IMG/VR virus record: IMGVR_UViG_3300015245_000053 | Location: 1-42,815 of that record | Strand: one strand, 5' to 3' | Length of the DNA stretch: 42,815 bases | Source of the DNA: a virus | Part shown: positions 1-6,993 of the stretch, one piece after another | Layout of the letters: each line of letters opens with the position of its first letter | How positions within the stretch are numbered: position 1 is the first letter of the stretch | Notes under the pieces: model-generated | Told to the model about the DNA's origin: nothing | Database searches by the model: none | Seen by the model: the letters and a program-made list of their open reading frames with translations, nothing else | Position numbers and translations under genes: made by a program

Positions 1-1
1 C

Positions 2-76
2 GAGATCCCGTCGCACCGCGCGTTGATCTTCCTGGAAGAGCTCGAGGGGCTGCCTCAGGAGGATTACGACGAATAG
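2..76 (+). CDS. 3' end of an unidentified bacterial gene (partial)
   Basis: An open frame enters from the left edge and ends at the TAG at 74-76. The last 24 residues read EIPSHRALIFLEELEGLPQE followed by DYDE, an acidic, helix-like tail typical of a real C-terminus. The GC-rich third positions differ sharply from the phage genes after about position 388. A strong hairpin follows 26 bases downstream, as expected at the end of a transcription unit. No family can be assigned from 24 residues. I read this as bacterial sequence that is not part of the phage genome. Confidence 0.5.
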   Translation, partial: EIPSHRALIFLEELEGLPQEDYDE

Positions 77-102
77 CGGGCAGCGGGCAGTAACAGGCGT
101 AG

Positions 103-124
103 GGGCCGACCTTCAGGTCGGCCC
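103..124. terminator. Perfect GC-rich hairpin between two bacterial genes
   Basis: The arms GGGCCGACCT and AGGTCGGCCC form a perfect 10-bp inverted repeat around a TC centre (physically about 8-9 bp with a 4-base loop). It lies between the gene end at 76 and the next start at 234. There is no long T-run, so it could be an atypical terminator or a dispersed palindromic repeat. Nothing similar occurs in the phage part of the window, which supports a separate origin for 1-388. Confidence 0.5.
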
Positions 125-233
125 TGTTAATACGGAATCTTCACTCCCTCACAACTCAGCACACTCGAATCGATCTCCGCGAGGTACGCGATCGTGCCGC
201 GGGCCAACAGCGAGCCGGTCAAGGAGACATCTC

Positions 234-419
234 ATGCAGATCACGCGTCGAAGCTTCTCACGCACTCTCGCGGCCGGACTGGCCGTCGCCGCGCTGCCCG
301 CCACCGCGCAAATCAATGGCCACGTGCAGGACAGCTTCCACAATCCCGTTTCGGGCATCGGCATCATCAGTTCCGCCACCATCAATGGGGTATCGTTCAG
401 ATTCAGCCAACTGGAATAG
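234..419 (+). CDS. 5' fragment of a Tat-exported protein, cut at the phage junction
   Basis: The ATG at 234 has a good ribosome site (AAGGAG, about 221-226). Residues 4-8 are TRRSF, a twin-arginine motif, followed by an alanine-rich hydrophobic stretch and an ALPATA cleavage site near residue 25: a classical Tat signal peptide. The mature start (QINGHVQDSFHNPVSG) resembles the beginning of a carboxypeptidase-regulatory-like beta domain, a weak match. Only about 50 residues are GC-rich and natural. The frame then runs into phage DNA and stops at 419, so the last ten or so residues are probably not native. I see a truncated bacterial gene start, not a phage gene. Confidence 0.55.
   Translation: MQITRRSFSRTLAAGLAVAALPATAQINGHVQDSFHNPVSGIGIISSATINGVSFRFSQLE
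375..400. other. Composition junction between bacterial and phage sequence
   Basis: Sequence up to about 388 is GC-rich with bacterial gene signals; from about 390 it becomes AT-richer with the codon use of the phage late genes. The Tat-protein frame and the phage tail frame are different and both are cut here: the first loses its C-terminus and the second its N-terminus. This looks like a chimeric contig end or an illegitimate recombination joint. I see no att-like repeat and no integrase in the window, so ordinary prophage integration is not supported. Confidence 0.6.
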
Positions 420-1300
420 GATTAGCCCCGTTTTATTTTACTCCTATCGCAAATAGCAATATCGGCAACATTGTCCCACGTTCTTTAGATCATTTTAATA
501 GAGACGGTGTAGAATGCGCTGCGTATGTAGGCAAAGACAATGTTTATATTTTCAATCAATCCTCAGTTATTCCAATCGGGGATATGCCTCTTGATGGCAA
601 GCGTAGGATAGGAGCACGTTCGAGGATTTTTGCTGATTTATATTCAGGTAACCCTCTTAACGCCTATTCTTATGTAACACAGGCTATTAATGGTCAGGTT
701 TTCAATGCTTACTGGCTTATTATCCCGAACATTCGTACATGGGTTTATAACTTCGATGAGAATAACTGGACTGATTTTAGTTACAACGGAACTCAAACTG
801 TTGCGGGCTTGTTCTTTAAGAATACTGGTATACGTATTATCGATCTTGTTGGACGTATTCTAGATCAAAGCTGGTCACCCGTTACTATAAACGCAGCGAA
901 TCCTCTAGACGGATTTGCTATTGGGTATAACAACGGTCAAATTGCTTATATTGATTTCACGAATTACTCCGAGATAGCCGCGTCGATAACCTCTGGGAAA
1001 CATATTTTCAAGGATCGTAGACATAAGCATACTGTTAAGAAGTTTCGTCTTACGGTACAGGATCAAGGAGCAGTAACGTACACCATCGTTATATCAAATG
1101 ATAAAGGCTATTCCGAAACTCAAGTAGTAACTCTTGGAAGCGGGACCGGGGATTCGATAAGCACTATTTTAGGATTCAATGTCACGGGTCTTAGAATTAC
1201 GTGGACCTGCTCAGTGGCTGCTGGTCAGCCCGGTGCTGTGATTGAATTTTGTCCGATGTTTGACGTTTCTGGGGAGCAGCGTGGGGGAACAATAGATTGA
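389..1300 (+). CDS. DNA-stabilisation/tail hub-type protein, N-terminus missing
   Basis: About 303 residues of phage frame remain, continuing a longer open frame that runs back into the foreign flank, so the true start is lost. The sequence is beta-rich (short strands, many Asn, Tyr and Trp) and ends in FDVSGEQRGGTID. A closing of this kind (SGEQRGG plus an acidic residue) is one I associate with podoviral packaged-DNA stabilisation proteins of the P22 gp10 functional class. It is followed directly by the fibre gene, with the TTG start at 1297 overlapping its TGA stop. It most likely sits at the head-tail junction or tail hub. The functional class is inferred from the C-terminal style and gene order. 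Confidence 0.55.
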   Translation, partial: GIVQIQPTGIGLAPFYFTPIANSNIGNIVPRSLDHFNRDGVECAAYVGKDNVYIFNQSSVIPIGDMPLDGKRRIGARSRIFADLYSGNPLNAYSYVTQAINGQVFNAYWLIIPNIRTWVYNFDENNWTDFSYNGTQTVAGLFFKNTGIRIIDLVGRILDQSWSPVTINAANPLDGFAIGYNNGQIAYIDFTNYSEIAASITSGKHIFKDRRHKHTVKKFRLTVQDQGAVTYTIVISNDKGYSETQVVTLGSGTGDSISTILGFNVTGLRITWTCSVAAGQPGAVIEFCPMFDVSGEQRGGTID

Positions 1301-2688
1301 AAGCCTCTCCAAATCTTAATTTCACCGTTATTAAGCCCGAACAAAAGTCTCTAAATGATTTTGTTCAGATGTTGAAAACCGTGTACCAGAACTTTATTCA
1401 AGTTTTGAATGGGAATATCGGATTCGGAGATGGGACAATTCCTGATAATATATCAGGATCCTGGATAAACGTAGTAGCTCCTGTAGCTCCGAATACTGAT
1501 TTTACTGTGAATCACAATCTCCAGAGACTTCCCGTGGGGTATTGGGTTATGCAAAAAGATCGGGCTTGTGATGTTTATACCGGAAGCGTAGCCGCGACAA
1601 CGACGCAGTTAACTCTGAGAGCTACGGTGGCTTCTGCTGTATTGAGATTGTTTATCATTGGTATTTTATTGGGCTTATTCTCTGCGAGTAGCTACGCTCA
1701 AGGAGCTGGACATAGAGATATTGCTTTAGTCTCCGTAAACACATCTGCTGGTTCTGGAATGGTGAAGATTGTTCCAAGTGCTGTTATAACAGTATGTAAT
1801 GGAACCACTCTCCCTCCTGATGGTTCTGCATGTACAGGGGCTGCGAGTATATTCTCCAATGTTGCTTTGACTCTGCCGCTTCCTAATCCTACTAATGCTG
1901 ATGCTAAAGGAAATTATGTATTCTTCGCCGCGGCGGGTCAGAATTACGTAGTGAGTGTCGGGGGAGTCGGGGTATCTACATACTCATATATATGGACAGC
2001 TCCGATAATCTCATCGGGGGCTTTGATAGTTAGTTCGTTGAGTAGCACCTCCGCCAATCCTGCGTTAACGGGTTTTATTAGAATGGCGAGCGTTGATACC
2101 ATCGACTGGAGGAACAACACTAACACCGCTGATATTTTACTAGGTAAGAATGTCTCAGACTCTCTTACCTACGCAGGTAACGCTTTTTTAGATTCTATAG
2201 GAAACTTCAGAATAGGAGCGTTTAATAGTGGAGCTGGCGCCTCAAGTTCTACCTTTTGGCGTGGAGATGGTACTTGGGCAGCTCCAATATCTATAGCCGC
2301 GTCCGTTAATCTAACCGGACAGGGTGCTAACATCGGCGGGACAACACTCTTTACACCTGGTGTTAACGGATTCTATCGAATATCCTGTTATACGGTGGTA
2401 ACTCAAGCTGCTACTACTAGCTCCACCCTCCCTAGCTGTCTTCTGTTCTCGTACGGTGATGCTGATACTAGTGCTACAGAAACCAATTTCGCTCTCACCG
2501 CTATAAGCACATGCAACGCTGTAGGATGTGGCCCTCCATCAAGTAGTAGTTCACCGGTAGCTAGTGGCTCGTACACGTTTAACGCGAAAGGAGGCGTTGC
2601 GATTCAATACGCTACCGCAAACTACGCCTCGGTTGGGGGTACTTCTATGCAATACGCGATCCATCTACGATTGGAGGGACCGTTTTAA
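1297..2688 (+). CDS. Tail fibre protein: short fibre-base domain fused to a signal-peptide-bearing adhesin
   Basis: 463 residues. TTG start overlapping the previous TGA, ribosome site GGGGG at about 1283. Residues 1-114 look like a small podoviral protein family with an NHNLQRLPVGYWVM motif; members usually end about here. Immediately after, residues 116-136 form a Sec-type signal peptide (arginine, hydrophobic IIGILLGLF, then SSYAQ). The middle part (SANPALTGFIRMASVDTIDW region) resembles phage fibre shafts, and the C-terminal ~130 residues (from about 335) look like a jelly-roll trimer domain. The TTG at 1642 (codon 116) could be an internal start that makes the exported adhesin alone. Either two genes have fused by stop loss, or two products come from one frame. 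It probably binds the host surface. Confidence 0.65.
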   Translation: MKASPNLNFTVIKPEQKSLNDFVQMLKTVYQNFIQVLNGNIGFGDGTIPDNISGSWINVVAPVAPNTDFTVNHNLQRLPVGYWVMQKDRACDVYTGSVAATTTQLTLRATVASAVLRLFIIGILLGLFSASSYAQGAGHRDIALVSVNTSAGSGMVKIVPSAVITVCNGTTLPPDGSACTGAASIFSNVALTLPLPNPTNADAKGNYVFFAAAGQNYVVSVGGVGVSTYSYIWTAPIISSGALIVSSLSSTSANPALTGFIRMASVDTIDWRNNTNTADILLGKNVSDSLTYAGNAFLDSIGNFRIGAFNSGAGASSSTFWRGDGTWAAPISIAASVNLTGQGANIGGTTLFTPGVNGFYRISCYTVVTQAATTSSTLPSCLLFSYGDADTSATETNFALTAISTCNAVGCGPPSSSSSPVASGSYTFNAKGGVAIQYATANYASVGGTSMQYAIHLRLEGPF

Positions 2689-5021
2689 TGTTGAGAAAAA
2701 TACTCGTCGTTTCGTTTTTTTCTCTGCTATTTATATTTAGTGTTCATGCTCAGAACACTAACGTAACCGCGACTATTACTGACGCTGGTGGGCAGACGTG
2801 GAATAATGGTACATACACGTTTAATTTCATCCCGAAGCCTCAGTTTAACGGAACTTATCGACTAAGCGGGGCGCCGTATACTCCTGTTCCTGTAACAGGC
2901 TCTCTTAGCTCCGTTGGGGCTTTTACTAGCGTACCTGTTCCAGATAATAATTTAATCACCCCGACAGGAACTCAATGGACTGTTACAGTATGCGCTCAGA
3001 CTCAGTTTATTTGCTTTACTTCTGGATTTCTTACCATAACTGGCGCTTCTCAGACAATTACTAGCAGTGTTATACCGCCTGCGATTTCTATTACATGCGG
3101 ACCTGGGGTTGTTGCATATGCTGATTCAGAAGTAAATTGTAGTATCGGGGGACAGTATTATAATTTAATAAGTTTAGGCAATCGTCAATGTACAGCAGTT
3201 ACGGGAAATGCGTGTACTACTTGGACAGCAGGAGGGAGCGTCACGTCCGGGTCGAACTTGCCCGGCCAGTTCAATATCAAGAACCCTCTCTATGGCGCAA
3301 TCGGGGACGCCAAGAGTACCACAACCGCTGTTACAACGAATACAAGCAGCACAATTACGGATGCGACGAATTCTCCGTGGCTTGTTAGTGATGTAGGCCA
3401 TAAGATTTTCTGTGTTTCTCCTCAATTTGGAACTAGCGAACTCTCAACGACAATCTCTACAATCTCAGCATTCACGTCTGCAAGCTCCATATCCATTGCC
3501 CCCGCAACCGGGAACGGGCAATCAGGTAGCAGTAGCAAGTGTGTTTGGTTTACCCAGAAAGAAACTACCGCCATGCTCGCCGCTGAAACAGCAGCAGTAG
3601 CGGCGCTGCGCTCGAACAGACCAGTCTTCGGACCTAACCTTGCATCCCCAGGAGCAGTTATATGTCCTCCCGGTGGTTACGTAGTTGATGGGCCATTCTT
3701 TTTGCAGAATAGTGCGGCTCAATCACAAGGCGTGAGTTTCATCGGTTCAAGTAGATCAGGCTGTATAATTTACATGAGTCCTGACACGACATCCTCCAAC
3801 GTGGCTTGGATGATGAACAGTACGCAAAACTTTGGCTTTACATTTAGCGACTTTACTGTAGATTGCAGCGCGTTCAATTTTGCTCTCCCTGTAGCACAAG
3901 CGTTTAGAATCAATGCTAGTGGAAACTTTACGATCCGCAACGTGGAGTTAGATTCCTGTGGGAACACCGATAATTCTGGAAGAATCGCAATACTTCAATC
4001 ATCTAATGCTATCATCGATGGACTAGTACTTAATGCGAGTTCGAGTACCTTGGGGCAAGACCCAGGAATTATAATCCAGAATTCTTCTGTCATTCATCTG
4101 CGGAATATTAATACGACAAATCCTAGTATCGTACCGCTTCAATTTGTTGGTTCCGGTGGACAAGCCAGTGCTGGAGGGCCGCGTAACGGGACTGGGGGTG
4201 GGGTCGTAGTTGAGAATAGCGTATTCGATGAAGGTGGGAACCCTGGTATTATCAGTGTCACTTCAGGTTCTTCTGTTAACTTCATAGGGATAGGATGCTT
4301 CGCTGGGATTGTCACCTGTCTCACGGTAGACGGGACTTCCAGCGCGTACATCACAGATAGCCAATTCATACCGTTCAACGGCAGTTGCGGTGGTGGCACG
4401 CGTAACGGGATTACGATAGCTTCCGGTGGATTAGTTGAAGCAATGAGTTCTTCTATACAAGGTTGCGGCGCTGGTGCAGCAGGGGCGGCGGTAACAGGCC
4501 CAGCTGGAGCAACTTTTTATGACCTTGGTGGGAACGATTACAGAAATTGTACTGGTACTCTCCCTTGTTCGCTTGCTACATTAGCGCAATCATTTAGTAG
4601 CGGCGTGTTTCCTGTTTTTCCCTTAGCTACTGGTTCAACTACGCAACTAGGGGGGAGACAAACCGTAAGTGGTACAGCACCAACGTTTGCCGTGACCGGA
4701 TTCGGGACAGGCCCTACCGTCACTGTCGGGGCGGGGTCAACCGATGCGGCAGGCTCAGTTCTAATAACCGCAGGAACCACTCCAGGGTCGTCTGGAACCT
4801 TCACTCTTACTTTTAGCACCATTGCTGGAGCTTATGGCACAAATCCACCAGTATGCATTTTTGGGTTGCAAAACGGTACCGGCTCGTGGAACGCACTCGC
4901 TCAAGAGCCGGTTATACAAACACCAACAACAACTTCCGTCGTTGGGAACTGGGCAGATAACTCAGTTCCGCTTACTGCGGCTTCGACATACGGTTTTATT
5001 TGGAGTTGTTACGGGAAATAG
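2688..5021 (+). CDS. Tail spike, right-handed beta-helix (pectate-lyase-like) with Sec signal peptide
   Basis: 777 residues; the ATG overlaps the previous TAA by one base, ribosome site GGAGGGA at 2673. Residues 1-22 form a textbook Sec signal peptide (MLRK, a long Phe/Leu core, then SVHAQ). Residues 23 to about 130 are an Ig-like beta domain. From about 195 (NIKNPLYGAIGD) the sequence follows the pectate-lyase superfamily pattern seen in phage spikes: GAxGD opening, a GGYVVDGP strand, then rung after rung of Asn/Ser/Gly beta-helix to about 620 and a beta-rich C-terminal cap. Such spikes bind and often cleave surface polysaccharide. No catalytic residues can be assigned by eye. A signal peptide is unexpected on a virion protein assembled in the cytoplasm. 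Confidence 0.8.
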   Translation: MLRKILVVSFFSLLFIFSVHAQNTNVTATITDAGGQTWNNGTYTFNFIPKPQFNGTYRLSGAPYTPVPVTGSLSSVGAFTSVPVPDNNLITPTGTQWTVTVCAQTQFICFTSGFLTITGASQTITSSVIPPAISITCGPGVVAYADSEVNCSIGGQYYNLISLGNRQCTAVTGNACTTWTAGGSVTSGSNLPGQFNIKNPLYGAIGDAKSTTTAVTTNTSSTITDATNSPWLVSDVGHKIFCVSPQFGTSELSTTISTISAFTSASSISIAPATGNGQSGSSSKCVWFTQKETTAMLAAETAAVAALRSNRPVFGPNLASPGAVICPPGGYVVDGPFFLQNSAAQSQGVSFIGSSRSGCIIYMSPDTTSSNVAWMMNSTQNFGFTFSDFTVDCSAFNFALPVAQAFRINASGNFTIRNVELDSCGNTDNSGRIAILQSSNAIIDGLVLNASSSTLGQDPGIIIQNSSVIHLRNINTTNPSIVPLQFVGSGGQASAGGPRNGTGGGVVVENSVFDEGGNPGIISVTSGSSVNFIGIGCFAGIVTCLTVDGTSSAYITDSQFIPFNGSCGGGTRNGITIASGGLVEAMSSSIQGCGAGAAGAAVTGPAGATFYDLGGNDYRNCTGTLPCSLATLAQSFSSGVFPVFPLATGSTTQLGGRQTVSGTAPTFAVTGFGTGPTVTVGAGSTDAAGSVLITAGTTPGSSGTFTLTFSTIAGAYGTNPPVCIFGLQNGTGSWNALAQEPVIQTPTTTSVVGNWADNSVPLTAASTYGFIWSCYGK

Positions 5022-5024
5022 TCA

Positions 5025-5204
5025 ATGACCAGCGCATAGCAATTAAAGGAAAAAGCAAATGGAAAAACTAAAACTGGCTGTATGTCAAGGTGCAATTATG
5101 GGGACTTGCCTTGCTCTAGCCATTGAAATAGTTATCTGGTCTACCTGGGGAGCAATGGAGTTTTCCAGGTGGATTCTGAGCAACTAACATGACCAGCGCA
5201 TGGC
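5025..5204 (+). repeat. Duplicated gene start: 16-base direct repeat with one mismatch at 5025-5040 and 5189-5204
   Basis: The first 16 bases of the gene at 5189 (ATGACCAGCGCATGGC) also occur at 5025-5040 with one change, which creates a TAG, so the first copy encodes only MTSA-stop. The 42-codon membrane gene at 5059 lies between the two copies. The simplest reading is that the small gene was inserted with a short target duplication, or that the start was duplicated and the first copy decayed. Confidence 0.65.
5059..5187 (+). CDS. 42-aa single-span membrane protein
   Basis: ATG at 5059 after an AAAGGAAA ribosome site, stop TAA 5185-5187. Residues 5-28 are a hydrophobic segment rich in Ala, Ile, Leu and Cys that ends in a tryptophan-containing turn (IWSTWGAME). 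The gene lies between the tail spike and another one-span protein. A holin or lysis-accessory role is possible from size and position, but no family is recognised and no endolysin is seen nearby. The good ribosome site and fit between neighbours support it being real. Confidence 0.6.
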   Translation: MEKLKLAVCQGAIMGTCLALAIEIVIWSTWGAMEFSRWILSN

Positions 5205-5410
5205 TCATCGCCGCTGTTATGGCCGCTTGCTTGTTTGTAGGCGCTCTTCTGATGCTCAACGGTTATCAGTGGTTTCGTTTACGGGATCAACAAAAGTACT
5301 ACGAAGGGCGACTAGAGGAACAAAGCAAAGTTCATGGTGAGCGGATAAAGAGCATCGGTCAACAGCTTCGTAACGTGCCTAAAAGGAAGTCAGATAGAGA
5401 GCATGAATAG
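5189..5410 (+). CDS. 73-aa membrane-anchored coiled-coil protein (spanin-like topology)
   Basis: ATG at 5189, one base after the preceding stop. Residues 4-26 form one hydrophobic span (WLIAAVMAACLFVGALLML), and residues 32-73 are charged and helical with a heptad-like pattern (DQQKYYEGRLEEQSKVHGER), ending in a basic/acidic tail. One N-terminal span plus a coiled coil is the layout of inner-membrane spanins (Rz-like), and the gene lies in a run of tiny membrane proteins after the tail genes. No matching outer-membrane lipoprotein partner is encoded next to it; the only lipoprotein in the window is at 36234. The lysis role is inference. Confidence 0.6.
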   Translation: MTSAWLIAAVMAACLFVGALLMLNGYQWFRLRDQQKYYEGRLEEQSKVHGERIKSIGQQLRNVPKRKSDREHE

Positions 5411-5413
5411 ATA

Positions 5414-5524
5414 ATGGCTATAATATGATCATTATTGTGTATCATCATTGGCCTAGCAATAGCTCCGTTAGTTTATCCTTTAATAGATTTAATCATTCTC
5501 TGGCTGAAAAGAAGAAGGAATTAA
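5414..5524 (+). pseudogene. Tiny membrane ORF interrupted by an in-frame TGA
   Basis: From the ATG at 5414 the frame reads M-A-I-I, then TGA at 5426, then SLL followed by a hydrophobic stretch (CIIIGLAIAPLVYPLIDLII) and a basic end (LWLKRRRN), stopping at 5524. Without the TGA this would be a normal 36-residue one-span protein like its neighbours. A TTG at 5435 could restart translation and give 29 residues. TGA is a true stop elsewhere in this genome. This may be a decayed gene, a restart, or a sequencing error. Confidence 0.35.
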
Positions 5525-5528
5525 TCTA

Positions 5529-5846
5529 ATGGAAAGGGTCTCTTCTACTACAATGAATGGGAACTATATCTACGCAGATTCAGAAGAAGAGCGAGTTGCC
5601 ATTGCTATAGTTGCCTGTAATGAAGACGAACGTATTAGAAACCCGAGAGGGGTTCTTCCTGGATATGATACATACAGAGAATGGATAAGACCTTTTATTC
5701 GACGGGAGATTATACACGCTTTGCTTCAGAAAATACACAAAGGTACAAAAGGGGATGTTAAATACGAAGCGGAGCTGGCTGCGGAGTTAATAGTTATTAA
5801 TAAGGCTATAGGCGAGAAATTGCATGTTGTGAAAGAGGGGGTCTAG
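5529..5846 (+). CDS. Unknown 105-aa virion-region protein
   Basis: ATG at 5529 after GAAGGAATTAATCTA (slightly long spacing); ends in TAG one base before the next ATG. The protein is charged and mostly helical, with no membrane span. The C-terminal half (about residues 45-105, YREWIRPFIRREIIHALLQK onwards) looks like an amphipathic helical bundle. It precedes and is probably cotranslated with the adaptor candidate at 5847, so a small head-tail joining or assembly role is plausible. No family recognised. Confidence 0.6.
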   Translation: MERVSSTTMNGNYIYADSEEERVAIAIVACNEDERIRNPRGVLPGYDTYREWIRPFIRREIIHALLQKIHKGTKGDVKYEAELAAELIVINKAIGEKLHVVKEGV

Positions 5847-6581
5847 ATGCCTATTCTGAGTCCTAGCGGGATACAGTTTTTCATTGGAGATTTGGTTAAC
5901 GAAGTTCTTTTGCGAACTGAGAATCGTACCAACGACTCCTCTCGTGCAGCGATTTGGCTTCGTGACGCGCTTTTGGAGATAAGTGGCTCTCCTGATTATA
6001 GAGACGACTTCGTGGAGTTGGAGGAACTTGGGCCTGTTTTTAATTTGACTGCTAAACAACAAGAGTATGATGAGACTCTTCTCGCCCCAGCGGGTGACAT
6101 AGTATCCGTTGTAGACGATATTCTAATCTGGGTTAACTTTCCAACAAACTCAGTTCGCCGGAAGCTGGATACGAGTCATTATCAGAAAACCGACAGATTT
6201 ACTCCCGTACTCTCGCTGCCTACGGAATGGTATCGTCATTCTACGAATATCGGATTTAACCCTACTCCCGATAAAGCGTACCAAGTGCAGTGGCGTATGG
6301 TTAAGCAACATCCGATTAATGATAATGTCTTGACACAAACTCAGATCCTACTTCCCCGCGATTGGAATGAAGTTCTCGTATGGTCGGCAGTGTACAGAGG
6401 CTTTTCTGAGTTGATGGAATTTGAAAAGGCCGCCAAAGTATATCAACTTATTCACGGTGATCCTAAGGACTCATCCCAACCTGGTCTTATATACTCTGTT
6501 AAGAGAAAAAGGAGAAAAGAACAATGGAGAATGGAGAGTCGCTTATCAATGACTCGAAGACCGTACATGTTCGGGAACTAA
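5847..6581 (+). CDS. Head-tail adaptor / tail-completion candidate
   Basis: 244 residues, ATG after GAGGGGGTCTAG. Residues 1-75 are helical and acidic; residues 80-180 contain beta strands and aromatic motifs (VRRKLDTSHY, PTEWYRHSTNIGFNPTPD). The C-terminus is helical and basic and ends TRRPYMFGN. This arrangement, an N-terminal helical part followed by a beta domain with a WYR...F.P.P region, resembles proteins found beside stabilisation/tail genes in environmental podoviruses that are thought to close the portal. Its last 58 bases overlap the HNH gene that follows, in another frame, which suggests the endonuclease gene invaded the 3' end. Function inferred from context. Confidence 0.5.
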   Translation: MPILSPSGIQFFIGDLVNEVLLRTENRTNDSSRAAIWLRDALLEISGSPDYRDDFVELEELGPVFNLTAKQQEYDETLLAPAGDIVSVVDDILIWVNFPTNSVRRKLDTSHYQKTDRFTPVLSLPTEWYRHSTNIGFNPTPDKAYQVQWRMVKQHPINDNVLTQTQILLPRDWNEVLVWSAVYRGFSELMEFEKAAKVYQLIHGDPKDSSQPGLIYSVKRKRRKEQWRMESRLSMTRRPYMFGN

Positions 6582-6991
6582 AAATTTGTAGAAAATGTCT
6601 TCTGTCTAAGCCCAAAACTGAGTTTCATAAGGCTCGTACTAATGTAGGTAGGTTTATGCATTGGTGTAAAACGTGCTGGAATAAGAGAGCAAATCAACAT
6701 AAGATTAATCTTCGTCAAACGGTTTTAAAGATCCTTTGTCCAAATGGGGTAAAGTGTCAATGTTGTTGTGAGTATAGAGACGAATTTATGACAATAGATC
6801 ATATTAAAGGGCGTAAGAAAGTGAGCGATACCGGAAGTAATCTATATACAAGGCTTATAGCCCTACATAAACTTGGTATTCCTTTGGAAACGGATTATAG
6901 AGTTCTATGCATGAATTGTAATCTTTCGTATGGAAGAAGAGGGTACTGTCCTCATGAAGTAGAACGTAAAAATTGCTTACAGGTGGCCTAA
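6524..6991 (+). CDS. HNH-type endonuclease with N-terminal zinc knuckle (free-standing homing type)
   Basis: 155 residues. ATG preceded by AAAAAGGAG, placing the start inside the previous gene. Residues 22-50 carry CRKC, a Phe/His segment and CKTC (a zinc knuckle). Residues 73-79 hold a Cys cluster (CPNGVKCQCCCEY region), followed by the HNH core: IDHIKG, a spacer, then YRVLCMNCN and SYGRRGYCPH. These cysteines and histidines fit a beta-beta-alpha metal nuclease. It sits between structural genes with a 58-base overlap upstream and a two-base gap downstream, typical of a mobile endonuclease gene and not of a virion part. Confidence 0.75.
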   Translation: MENGESLINDSKTVHVRELKICRKCLLSKPKTEFHKARTNVGRFMHWCKTCWNKRANQHKINLRQTVLKILCPNGVKCQCCCEYRDEFMTIDHIKGRKKVSDTGSNLYTRLIALHKLGIPLETDYRVLCMNCNLSYGRRGYCPHEVERKNCLQVA

Positions 6992-6993
6992 AT

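Noticed and set aside
194-388. N-terminal 65 codons of a long fused frame leading into the tail protein
   Set aside because: They lie in the foreign flank in a frame that makes Arg/His-rich nonsense; the natural gene there is in the Tat frame starting at 234.
1362-1386. TTGTTCA-N5-TGAAAAC resembling the dyad family
   Set aside because: Inside a coding region, with several mismatches and without the outer bases; I treat it as chance.
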